The notes under the pieces were generated by a model that saw only the letters and a program-made list of their open reading frames with translations, was not told where the DNA came from and did no database searches. DNA of 47,275 bases. Origin: Pseudomonadota bacterium. Its GTDB lineage: Bacteria > Pseudomonadota > Gammaproteobacteria > Steroidobacterales > Steroidobacteraceae. Every line of letters starts with the position of its first letter. The stretch's first letter is position 1. The position numbers and the translations under genes are program-made. The stretch covers positions 1 to 47,275 of the forward strand of contig JAJZVF010000002.1 in assembly GCA_021845825.1 (NCBI GenBank), written 5' to 3'. Positions 27,058-35,969 of this stretch are shown piece by piece.

Positions 27058-28217
27058 AGGCCGGACAGCGCGTCCCGCAGCAGATCGACATGCTCCTCCT
27101 TCAGGATAAAGGGCGGCAAGAGGCGCACGATGCCCGGATCGCTCGCCCCGCCGACGAGGATGCCGCGCTGCAACAGCTCCGCCTGGATCTGCTTGGCCGG
27201 CCGGCCGGTACGCAGCCCCAGCAGGAAACCTTCGCCTTGGACGGCCGTGACCGGACCGACCATGCAGGTCTTGCGGATGTAAGCCGAGACCCTGCGGACG
27301 TTCTCGAGCAGCCTCTCGGACTCGATTGCCTCGAGCGCCGCGAGCAGGGTAGCGCAGGCCATCGGACCGCCGCCGTAGGTCGTGCCGAGCAACCCCACCT
27401 TCAGGGTGGCCGACACTTTGGCCGATGTCAGCAGCGCCGCCACCGGGAAGCCGTTGCCGAGGGCTTTCGCGGTCGTGAGCATGTCGGGCATCACGCCATA
27501 CAGGGTAGCGGCGAAAGGCGCGCCGCTCCGGCCAAAGCCGCATTGGACCTCGTCGAAAATCAACAGGGCGCCGACCTGCTCGCAGCGTCGGCGCAACGCC
27601 GCGAGGTAGCCGGCGCCGAGGTCCACCGCCCCTGCGAGACCTTGCACCGGCTCGACGATCACCGCCGCCGTGTGCTCGGTCACCCGGGCGTCGATGGCCG
27701 CGAGATCCCCCCGCGGCATGAAACTGACATCGAAGGGCTTGCGCGGAAAGCCGTACCACGCCTCGGCGCCCCAGGTGACCGCCGCGGCGCCCGCAGTGCG
27801 TCCGTGGAATGCGCCTTCGACGGCTGCAACGTGCGGGCGTGAAGTCATGCGCAACGCCAGGCGCAGCGCGTTCTCGTTGGCCTCGGCGCCGCTGCTCACC
27901 AGGAATACGCTGGCGAAATCCAGCCCGGAGAAATCGAGCAGTCGCCGCGCCGCGCGCGCACGGATCTGCATCGGCAGGGCGTTGGTCTGGAACTGGCATG
28001 CGCGCGCCTGCGCGATGAGGGCCTCCGTCCAGCCGCGGTGGCCGTAGCCGAGCGCCGCCACGGCATGGCCACCATACAGATCGAGCACGCGCTCGCCGCG
28101 GGGCCCCATCAGCCAGACGCCCTCGGCAGAGGCGACCTCGAATGGATATTGTGCGTAGACCGGCGCGAGGCCGTCGGACGGTGGCTCGAAGGGCGCCGGG
28201 AGCGCTGTGGCGTTCAT
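27054..28217 (-). CDS. argD: acetylornithine (acylornithine) aminotransferase
   Basis: VWLMGPRGERVLDLYGGHAVAALGYGH, FVSSGAEANENALRLA-like, IFDEVQCGFGRSG; ATGA overlap with argF'. Confidence 0.93.
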   Translation of the reverse strand: MNATALPAPFEPPSDGLAPVYAQYPFEVASAEGVWLMGPRGERVLDLYGGHAVAALGYGHRGWTEALIAQARACQFQTNALPMQIRARAARRLLDFSGLDFASVFLVSSGAEANENALRLALRMTSRPHVAAVEGAFHGRTAGAAAVTWGAEAWYGFPRKPFDVSFMPRGDLAAIDARVTEHTAAVIVEPVQGLAGAVDLGAGYLAALRRRCEQVGALLIFDEVQCGFGRSGAPFAATLYGVMPDMLTTAKALGNGFPVAALLTSAKVSATLKVGLLGTTYGGGPMACATLLAALEAIESERLLENVRRVSAYIRKTCMVGPVTAVQGEGFLLGLRTGRPAKQIQAELLQRGILVGGASDPGIVRLLPPFILKEEHVDLLRDALSGL

Positions 28218-28240
28218 GATATCTCGCTGTTGGGGACTGT

Positions 28241-29350
28241 TCAGGTCCAACCCGGGGCGGGCGCCGTGAGACCCTCGGTTTCGGGCCATCCCAGCATCCG
28301 GTTCATCCACTGCACGGCACCGCCGGCCGCGCCCTTGTTCAGGTTGTCGATGGCGCACATCACTGCCACCGTGCGACCGTCGGATGCAGCGGACAAATGC
28401 GCATAATTGGTGGCGGCAACGTCCTTTACCCTGGGCGCGGTGGTAGTAACCCGCACGAACGGCGAGCGGGCGTAGAACTCGCGCAAGGCGGCCAACACTC
28501 CCTCCGTGTCGAGCGGACTCGCCAGCTGCGCCTGCACGGTCACGTGAATGCCCCGTGCAAACGGCCCCGAGTGGGGCACGAACGCGAACTCGGCCTCCAC
28601 ACCGCTCGCCGCCCGCGCGCAGGCCGTGATCTCGGGCGCGTGCCGGTGCGACAACACGTTGTAGGCGTACAGATCGCTGTGCCGCAGCGGATGATGGGTG
28701 CCGGAGACCGGTTTGCGGCCCGAGCCGGTGCTGCCGGTGACACCGGCGACAAAGAGCGCGGGCGCGGTCAGCCCCAGCGAGAGCAGCGGCACGCTCGCCA
28801 GCAGCGTCGCAGTCGAAAAGCAACCTGGATGGGCGATGTGCGCGGTGTCGGGCTTCGCCAGGTGCTCCGGCACCGCGCAGGTGAATTCCTGCAGGCGCGC
28901 CGGGGCTCCGTGGGGATGCTTGTAGACCGCCTCGTAGTCCGCCGCGCGGCGGAAGCGGAAATCGGCCGAGATATCGACGACGCGCGGGCGCGTGCCGGCG
29001 CTCGCGGCCGCCGTCAGCAGCGAATCGATGAGTTGCGCGGATACGCCGTGCGGTGCGGCCGAGAACACCGCACACTGCGGAGCGCGCATGAGAAATTCGC
29101 GGACCTCGGTCTGCGGCCTGAAGCATGTGTCGCCGTAGACGGCCGCCAGGTGTGGGAATGCGTCGGCGAGCCTCTCGCCCGGCTGGCTGTCCGACATCAC
29201 CGCGGCCAGCGTCAGGCGCGGATGGGCCGCGATCAGACGGAGCAACTCCCCGGCCACGTAGCCGGTACCGCCGAGCACGACCGCCGGAATGGTGCTGCGC
29301 GGGTCCGCCCGTGCGCCGGCGAACGAATCCGCCCCCGGCGACAGGGTCAT
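28241..29350 (-). CDS. argC: N-acetyl(acyl)-gamma-glutamyl-phosphate reductase
   Basis: VVLGGTGYVAGELLRLIAAHP, AHPGCFSTATLLASVPL (catalytic Cys), ATNYAHLS...NLNKGAAGGAVQWMN. Confidence 0.92.
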   Translation of the reverse strand: MTLSPGADSFAGARADPRSTIPAVVLGGTGYVAGELLRLIAAHPRLTLAAVMSDSQPGERLADAFPHLAAVYGDTCFRPQTEVREFLMRAPQCAVFSAAPHGVSAQLIDSLLTAAASAGTRPRVVDISADFRFRRAADYEAVYKHPHGAPARLQEFTCAVPEHLAKPDTAHIAHPGCFSTATLLASVPLLSLGLTAPALFVAGVTGSTGSGRKPVSGTHHPLRHSDLYAYNVLSHRHAPEITACARAASGVEAEFAFVPHSGPFARGIHVTVQAQLASPLDTEGVLAALREFYARSPFVRVTTTAPRVKDVAATNYAHLSAASDGRTVAVMCAIDNLNKGAAGGAVQWMNRMLGWPETEGLTAPAPGWT

Positions 29351-30423
29351 TGCGCCGCTCCTCGCGGCAGACCAACGGCCTCCATCACGCGGTCGCCGAG
29401 CGCCGCGCCGTTGCCGATGGCGTTGAATGCGGCGACGCCCAGTTGGCTGGTGATCAGGTCTATCCCCACCTGATTGTCGGTGGCGGGCCCCGTGACGGCG
29501 CAGGGCTCGATACCGAAGCGCTCGCGCAGGAGCTTCACGCCGCCCCAGGCCGCGACCGGATCGTTGGCCGAGAGGACCACGCCGGTGAGCGCAGAGCGAA
29601 TGTCGGGGCACTCGAGGATGGCGTCTACACCATAGGTGCCGAGAATGCCGTCGCCGAGCTCGAACACGATCGCGTCCGGCTTGCCGGCCGAGAGCTCGGT
29701 CAGCATGGCGCGCGTCAGCGCCGGACCATTGTGCCGCGTGGTGGTGACCACACCGAAGTCGGTGAAGATCGCCGAGCGGCGCGCGCCTGCGTCCTCCATG
29801 GCGAGAATGTCGCGCCGCAGGGAGACTCCCGTCGCCTTGAATGCGTCGATGGTGAGCCCACGGTGGCGCATGCGGCTGATCATCGCGCAGGCGGCCGCGG
29901 TCTTGCCCGCCTCCATACACGTGCCGGCGAGCGCCACCACCGGCACTTGCCTCACGTCGAGTGCGCCGGCCTGGTCGAGCTGGCGCAGGCCCACCCGGGC
30001 CGGCACCCCGATACGCTCGCCGAGGTACGGAAAATGCAGCGCCACGCCGAGCACGCGGCAGTCGAACGGCTGACCCTTTTCCGGATTCACCGAGTCGCAC
30101 ACTCCGAGCACACCGCCGATGTTGAGCATCTGGATCACGTCGCCCGGCTTGACCGAGGCGGGTATGTGACCGGAGTAGCCGAACAGCGCCTTGCGGTGGC
30201 CGAGCGCGCCGACCACGATGTCGCCCTTGCCGACCTTGGCCATGCGGCCGCTGGTGAGCTCCAGAGTGTTGTAGGTGGACTTGTTGGTCAGTACTTCGAC
30301 CACGATCACCACGCCTTCCTCGGCGGGGATGTCCGGGGAGATGCGCACTTCGCGCGACAGGCGGCACGCCTGAGCCACGGAGGCGATCTTGTCGACGACG
30401 ACGTTTCTCATGCCATGGGTCAT
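29347..30423 (-). CDS. uncharacterised P-loop protein (BioD/DUF1611-like C-terminal domain), arginine-operon member
   Basis: AGTCMEAGKTAAACAMI P-loop (GTxxxxGKT spacing as in BioD GTDTxVGKT), AFKATGVSLRRD, DAIVFELGDGILG; 4 bp ATGA overlaps with argG upstream and argC downstream. Confidence 0.8.
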   Translation of the reverse strand: MTHGMRNVVVDKIASVAQACRLSREVRISPDIPAEEGVVIVVEVLTNKSTYNTLELTSGRMAKVGKGDIVVGALGHRKALFGYSGHIPASVKPGDVIQMLNIGGVLGVCDSVNPEKGQPFDCRVLGVALHFPYLGERIGVPARVGLRQLDQAGALDVRQVPVVALAGTCMEAGKTAAACAMISRMRHRGLTIDAFKATGVSLRRDILAMEDAGARRSAIFTDFGVVTTTRHNGPALTRAMLTELSAGKPDAIVFELGDGILGTYGVDAILECPDIRSALTGVVLSANDPVAAWGGVKLLRERFGIEPCAVTGPATDNQVGIDLITSQLGVAAFNAIGNGAALGDRVMEAVGLPRGAAQ

Positions 30424-31646
30424 TTCGAGGTCTCGCCGGCGCGCCGGTGGAACACGCCCGTCAGGGCGACGATCTTGGAGAACCCCAGGGCGTCCTGCGG
30501 CGTCCACTCGCCGGCCGCCTCCCCGTACACCCCCCTGGAGGCGGCCATGAGCGAGTGGGGCGAATCCACGCCCTCGACGAACAGGTTCCCCGGGCGGAAC
30601 GACACCCGAACCTCGCCCGTGACACGCGCCTGGGAAGACTCGAGGAGCGATTCGATGTCGCGGCAGACCGGATCGAGCAGCTGGCCCTCGTGCACCAGAT
30701 CGCCGTAGGGCTGTGCCACCAGCTCTTTGATGCGCTGCTGGCGGCCGGTGAGCACGAGCTTTTCCAGCTCCCGGTGCGCGGTGAGCAGCACTTCCGCAGC
30801 CGGCGCCTCGAAGGCCACCCGACCTTTGGTGCCGATGATGGTATCGCCAAGATGGATGCCGCGTCCGATGCCGAAGGGCGCGGCCAGCGCCTCCAGCGCC
30901 TCGATCAGCGCCACTGGGGAAAGCGGGCGGCCGTCGAGGCCGCTCGGCCGGCCGTGCTCGAACCGGATGAGGTGCGTTTCGGGGGCACGAGGCTTCGTAA
31001 ACGCATGCTTGGTGAGCACCCACGCGTGCTCGGGAATGCTGCCGGAGGAGCCGAGCGTCTCCTTGCCGCCGATGGTCACGCCCCACAGCCCACGGTTGAC
31101 CGAGTAGGCCGCCCCATACGGCGGCACGGGTAGGCCGCGCTCCTCGAGGTATTGAAGCTCTTCCTGGCGTTTGAACGCCCGATCGCGCACCGGGGCCAGA
31201 ACCTCGAGCTCGGGGGCGAGCGTGCGCATCGCAACCTCGAAACGCACCTGGTCGTTGCCCGCAGCGGTGCAGCCATGGGCAATCATGCTGGTGCCGAGCT
31301 TGCGCGCCATGTGCGCAATGGTCTGCGCCTGCATGACGCGCTCGGCGCCGACGCACAGCGGATAGAGCTGGCCGCGTCTGACGTTGCCCATGATGAGGAA
31401 ACGCAGCACCTGCTCGAAGTAATCGGCGCGCGCATCGACTTGGTGGTGCTCGATTGCTCCAAGGGCCCGGGCGCGCTCGCCGAGCGTGCGCGCGGCCGTC
31501 TCGTCTATGCCGCCGGTATCGACGGTGACGGTGATGATCGGACGGCCATAGGTGTCCTTCAACCAAGGCACGAGGAAGGAGGTGTCGAGGCCGCCGGAAT
31601 AGGCAAGAACGATGGGCTGCCCGCCCTGGGATGCGGATGTCGGCAT
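30420..31646 (-). CDS. argG: argininosuccinate synthase
   Basis: IVLAYSGGLDTSFLVPWLKD, AHGCTAAGNDQVRFE; resembles the Xanthomonas-type ArgG rather than E. coli ArgG. Confidence 0.95.
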   Translation of the reverse strand: MPTSASQGGQPIVLAYSGGLDTSFLVPWLKDTYGRPIITVTVDTGGIDETAARTLGERARALGAIEHHQVDARADYFEQVLRFLIMGNVRRGQLYPLCVGAERVMQAQTIAHMARKLGTSMIAHGCTAAGNDQVRFEVAMRTLAPELEVLAPVRDRAFKRQEELQYLEERGLPVPPYGAAYSVNRGLWGVTIGGKETLGSSGSIPEHAWVLTKHAFTKPRAPETHLIRFEHGRPSGLDGRPLSPVALIEALEALAAPFGIGRGIHLGDTIIGTKGRVAFEAPAAEVLLTAHRELEKLVLTGRQQRIKELVAQPYGDLVHEGQLLDPVCRDIESLLESSQARVTGEVRVSFRPGNLFVEGVDSPHSLMAASRGVYGEAAGEWTPQDALGFSKIVALTGVFHRRAGETSK

Positions 31647-31654
31647 GCGTCGCC

Positions 31655-32101
31655 TTAAATTCGAAAAACGGTCTGCAGCCGCGCGATGAGCTCGTCCTGC
31701 GCGCGGCCGGTGGCGGTGGCAATGAAAATGGTGTCGTCCCCGGAGATGGTGCCGGCGACCTCCGACCATTCGGCCCGGTCGATGGCCACCGCGACGCTCT
31801 GCGCGGCGCCGATGGTCGTCTTCAGCACGGTGAGCGAAGGTCCGGCGCGCTTCAGTCCACGCACGAACTGGGCCAGCATGCCGAAATCGCCTTGGGTGCG
31901 TGAGACCTCGTCGGGTGGCAGCACATAGCGACCGCTCGCCTTGAGCACCCCGAGGTCGCGCAAATCGCGGCTGACGGACGACTGGGTCACGTCGTAGCCT
32001 TCGGCACGCAACAGATGAACCAAGTCCTCCTGCCGGTGGACCACACCCTCGCGCAGGATGCGCACGACGGCTTGGCGGCGTTCGAGCTGCTCGGCGTCCA
32101 C
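31655..32101 (-). CDS. argR: arginine repressor
   Basis: DVTQSSVSRDLRDLGVLK HTH; C-terminal AVAIDRAEWSEVAGTISGDDTIFIATATGRAQDELIARL. Confidence 0.95.
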   Translation of the reverse strand: MDAEQLERRQAVVRILREGVVHRQEDLVHLLRAEGYDVTQSSVSRDLRDLGVLKASGRYVLPPDEVSRTQGDFGMLAQFVRGLKRAGPSLTVLKTTIGAAQSVAVAIDRAEWSEVAGTISGDDTIFIATATGRAQDELIARLQTVFRI

Positions 32102-32122
32102 GCGATCAGGGGAGAATGGTTA

Positions 32123-32169
32123 CGTGCATAAAGTTGCGTGTATTATGCATATTCATTCGCACGAGTCAA
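32123..32169 (-). promoter_or_regulatory. argR-operon promoter with tandem ARG boxes
   Basis: -35 TTGACT (32164-32169) and -10 TAATAC (32140-32145), 18 bp spacer. Candidate ARG boxes at 32144-32161 (TATGCATATTCATTCGCA) and 32123-32140 (weaker), exactly 3 bp apart. Confidence 0.6.
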
Positions 32170-32185
32170 GCGCGCATTCCGCCGC

Positions 32186-35100
32186 CTACCTCACTACGCT
32201 AAACACCAGATCCGCCCCGCCGATCTGGCCGCTCTTGCTCTGCCCCGCACCTTTGCCCTGGCCCGCCAGGATGCGGATCATCAGATGCCGGGTGAGGCTG
32301 TAGCGCAGCCTGATCTCGTTCAGCTGCTGGGTGAGCCCCACGCCATAGCTGACGTAAAGACGTGGCGAGAGATACTTGCCGAGCACAAGGGAGGTCACGT
32401 TGTTGAGATCGGTTTCGAGGCTCACGGCCGGCAAGCCGATTTTCTCACCCAGCTGCTGCGCGAGCAGCGCGCCGCCCTGCGCCAGCAGCTCGCCCGCCGC
32501 GGTGGTCTGCTGAGACTGCGCCGTGGCCCCGGTCTGCAGCGCCTGCAGCGAGCCGCCCCCGCCGGAGAACAGCAGCGACATGATCTGCGACTGCGACAGC
32601 GAGGGATTCGAGAAGAAAGATACCTGGGGCTGTTGCAGGGTCCCGCTCACATCTATGCCCGCGGTGACCTGCGGATAGCTTTTCACGGCGCGGATCTCGA
32701 TGCCGGGATCATCGAGCAGACCGCCCCTGAAAAGCAGCCGTCCGTACTCGATATCGAGCTTGCGCGCGTAGGCAGCGTAATGTCCCTGCACGATCAGCAG
32801 CTCGCCGGTGGCCCGCGTGCCGGTGCCGTATCCGCTGCGCACCGTGAATGCGCCCGTCAGCCTGCCGGTGAGGCCCATCGTATCGATGTTCACGTCGTTG
32901 CCGAGGCCCAAGGTGACCGTGCTCATGACCTGATAGCGGTGCATCGCAACGGCCGACCCCCCACCGACGATGACCTGGTCGGACGAAGTGTGCACCGCGC
33001 CGCTGAAATTCCTTGGATGGATGGATGCATACGGCACGAAGACCGTCCCCGACACCTCGATCCGGTGAGCGGCCACGTCGAAGCGGAGATCCGGCGAAGC
33101 GTCGACCTGCGCTTCCGGCGTGTCGACCACCAGCAGGTCGTTCCCGGTCAGATGCAGATGGCCATAGGGCAGCAGGCCGCGCCAGTGCATCTGGCCGGCG
33201 GCGTGCACAGTCCCCCGGCCGACGCGGGCCGAGCCGTCGAACTCTACGCCACCGTTGTTCAGACGCGCCTGGAGCGCCGCCCCCTGCAACCGCAGATTGG
33301 TCCGGTACCAGTTGGCGGTGCCGTCTGACACGCTGAGGAGCCCGGTGAGCCGCGGCGCGGCCAGCGTGCCGCTGATCGCGGCGTCGGCGAGCAGGTTGCC
33401 CGAGACCTCATCGATGCCGGGCAGGTAGATCGACACCAGGTCGAGTCTGGAAGTCCGGGCGCGCAACGTTCCCCGGATCGGCATGTTCCGCCAGCCCGTG
33501 CCGACCCTCCGTGCATCGAGCGTGGCGTTGAATGAGCCGACCGCCCCGGCGGTAAGCGATGCCTGGGCACGAACGGCGCCCGGCAGAGCCTCGATCGACA
33601 GCAGTCCCGAGCCCAGGGGAGTCCGATCGATCCGCCCGTTTACCAGACGGCGCGACAGCACGGCGTGTGTCAGGCTCGCGCGCAGCGAGCCTCGCACCGA
33701 TGCGCCGCCGCCACCTTCGAGCCGGGCCCGCGCGCCGATCGTCCCCTGATATTCGACCGCCGGAGTCATGCCCGCCGTCAGCGTCGCGAGCGGCAGGTGG
33801 CTGGCCGTCAGATACGCCGACCACGACGCCGGAGTCCAACTCCCGCCGACGCACAGTCCGGCGGGCGCTCCGCTCAGGCACAGATTCTCGAGCGCGCTGC
33901 GTGAGCGCGACAGGGTGAGCAAGGCAGGCTTGCGCAGGTGCAGATTCAACGCCTGTGCGCCCGTCAAGTGCAAGGCCGTGACCTGCCCGGCGAACACTCC
34001 GCCATAGAGGCTGCCGCGGGCTGCCGCATGCACGCTTAAGCCGGGTGCGCCCGCGGAAAGATGTGCCCGCAGATCCGAGGCGGGACCGTCCGCGGTCAGG
34101 TCGAGATTGCGCACCAGCCGACCGTGAAATCGCAGTCCGCGCAGATGAAGGGCAAGGACGGAGCGGCGGCGCGCTGACGGATGGAAATTCACCGTGGTAT
34201 CGAGGGAAGCGAGCTCGAGGCCGCCGATCTTCACGCCCGCACCGCGAGCCCACGCACGGATATCCGGGGCATTGCGCGGCCCGTCGACCGTGCCGGCCGC
34301 CTGCACCACGCCCCGATCACCGGCGGCCAGCATGTGCAGATTGCCCGCCGCCGAGAATCGTACGTCGGTCCGCCGGCGAGCGAGGTATCCGTTGAGCGCG
34401 ACCCGCACTGCACCCAGGCTGACTCTCACCCGTTCGAACCTCCAGGTCCGGTCCGAGTGGCTCAATCCACCGGCACCACTCGCCGGCAGCCCGTACAACC
34501 GCCCGTGCAGCCCATCGAGGCGCACCGCGAACGGGCTGTCGGCGTGAAACCCCTCTCCCGAGGCGCTCAGCGTAAAGCCGAGGCGTCCTCTGAGGAGCGG
34601 CCGTACCTGCCCAGGATCGAGCCTCTCGACGCGCGCGCGCAAAGTCCAGCGTTTGGGAGGCAACCACCTCACCTCGCCGTGCGCCAGCACCTGTCCGCCG
34701 AGCAGTCCAAGCTGCGCACGCTGCACGCTGAGCCCCTGGCTGCCGAGCGTGGCCACGATGCCGGAGGAGGTGAGCGCAAGCCGCCCGACACGGGCGATGC
34801 CGGTTGCGGTCAAGTTGACCGGCCAATCTCCCGCGAGGGTGAATGTGCCGGAGCGGCTATGAAAGGCGGCCTTGCCGGCAAGCGGCCAGCGCAGATGGCG
34901 CCAGCTGCCGCGCAGAGCAAGCTGTGGTCTGCCTGGACCGAGGCGCAGGCTCCCGCTCGCCGCAAGGTGCGCGCCCGAGGCAAGGTGGGTGATGGTGAGC
35001 CGGCGCGCGATCAGCACTCGTTTGGAGTGATTGCTCTCGAGCCGGCCATCGAGCCCGACACGGAAGATCCCCGCATGCAGACCGGTTGGATCGGCCGTGC

Positions 35101-35965
35101 CGCCAGCCTCGAATCCGCGCGCGTCGCCGGCCAAGGCGAGACGCGCGTCGATCGGACCGAGAATCCCGCTGCGATGCCAGGCGCGCAGATCCAGGTCGCG
35201 AACCCGGGCCTCGCCCCGCCAATGCCAGCGGCTCATCAGATCGAGCGCGAGCCCGTGCACGCTCATCCGGCAGGGCGCGAGCACCTTCGCGCTGAACTGA
35301 AGCCTGTGCAGATCACCGCCAAGCGAAGCCTCGATCAGCCACCGCGGCTGATGAGGCATCATCCAGATGATGCGTCCGTGGGCGGAAACCCCGAGCGCAT
35401 GGGCGGCGCGCAGGATGCCGGCGGCGGCGTAGCGCACGTTGCCCATGCGCAACCGGAGGCGATAGAAGCGTATTTCGCGAGAGGAGACATGCGCTGCGCC
35501 GTCGATGTCCGATCCTCTGAGCCTTCTGCCGTCGGGCAAAACCACCCATGCCCGGTCGATGTGCGCGTGACCGATCCGAATCCGCAGCCACCAGGGCAGG
35601 AAATGCGGGTGCGGGGGAGGAGGCAGGCGACGACGCTTGATCTCGATGTAGGCGGTGTCGGCGGAAATCTCCGGGACGTCGATCGTGCGCCAGTAAAGCG
35701 GTGGCAAAAGCATCCGGGCGAAAACGCCCCGGAACTCCATATGCTCCCGCAGCCCGTCGATCACGACCTGACGGGCGCGCACCCCGGCGGCAAGCGTGCC
35801 GCTCGCCCCCTCCACCCTCACCTCCACTGTGCCGAAGCGCCGCGGCATGTGGCCGACGATGAACCTCAACCCGCCCTGGGTGAAGACCGCGTAATAGAGG
35901 ATCGCGCCCGACAGCGCCACGGTCAGTATGATCAACAATCCGCTTACTGTCAGGAATCGGCGCAT
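32186..35965 (-). CDS. tamB: translocation and assembly module protein TamB
   Basis: 1259 aa, N-terminal TM anchor, beta-rich repeats, C-terminal DUF490 (LLFSGGGGSLQALQ...LGKYLSPRLYVSYGVGL). Confidence 0.95.
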   Translation of the reverse strand: MRRFLTVSGLLIILTVALSGAILYYAVFTQGGLRFIVGHMPRRFGTVEVRVEGASGTLAAGVRARQVVIDGLREHMEFRGVFARMLLPPLYWRTIDVPEISADTAYIEIKRRRLPPPPHPHFLPWWLRIRIGHAHIDRAWVVLPDGRRLRGSDIDGAAHVSSREIRFYRLRLRMGNVRYAAAGILRAAHALGVSAHGRIIWMMPHQPRWLIEASLGGDLHRLQFSAKVLAPCRMSVHGLALDLMSRWHWRGEARVRDLDLRAWHRSGILGPIDARLALAGDARGFEAGGTADPTGLHAGIFRVGLDGRLESNHSKRVLIARRLTITHLASGAHLAASGSLRLGPGRPQLALRGSWRHLRWPLAGKAAFHSRSGTFTLAGDWPVNLTATGIARVGRLALTSSGIVATLGSQGLSVQRAQLGLLGGQVLAHGEVRWLPPKRWTLRARVERLDPGQVRPLLRGRLGFTLSASGEGFHADSPFAVRLDGLHGRLYGLPASGAGGLSHSDRTWRFERVRVSLGAVRVALNGYLARRRTDVRFSAAGNLHMLAAGDRGVVQAAGTVDGPRNAPDIRAWARGAGVKIGGLELASLDTTVNFHPSARRRSVLALHLRGLRFHGRLVRNLDLTADGPASDLRAHLSAGAPGLSVHAAARGSLYGGVFAGQVTALHLTGAQALNLHLRKPALLTLSRSRSALENLCLSGAPAGLCVGGSWTPASWSAYLTASHLPLATLTAGMTPAVEYQGTIGARARLEGGGGASVRGSLRASLTHAVLSRRLVNGRIDRTPLGSGLLSIEALPGAVRAQASLTAGAVGSFNATLDARRVGTGWRNMPIRGTLRARTSRLDLVSIYLPGIDEVSGNLLADAAISGTLAAPRLTGLLSVSDGTANWYRTNLRLQGAALQARLNNGGVEFDGSARVGRGTVHAAGQMHWRGLLPYGHLHLTGNDLLVVDTPEAQVDASPDLRFDVAAHRIEVSGTVFVPYASIHPRNFSGAVHTSSDQVIVGGGSAVAMHRYQVMSTVTLGLGNDVNIDTMGLTGRLTGAFTVRSGYGTGTRATGELLIVQGHYAAYARKLDIEYGRLLFRGGLLDDPGIEIRAVKSYPQVTAGIDVSGTLQQPQVSFFSNPSLSQSQIMSLLFSGGGGSLQALQTGATAQSQQTTAAGELLAQGGALLAQQLGEKIGLPAVSLETDLNNVTSLVLGKYLSPRLYVSYGVGLTQQLNEIRLRYSLTRHLMIRILAGQGKGAGQSKSGQIGGADLVFSVVR

Positions 35966-35969
35966 CGGC

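Noticed and set aside
26056-29375. Apparent fused ORFs 26056-27999 and 27054-29375
   Set aside because: Genuine argF' and argD with spurious N-terminal extensions through the preceding gene; internal starts with ATGA overlap or RBS are better.
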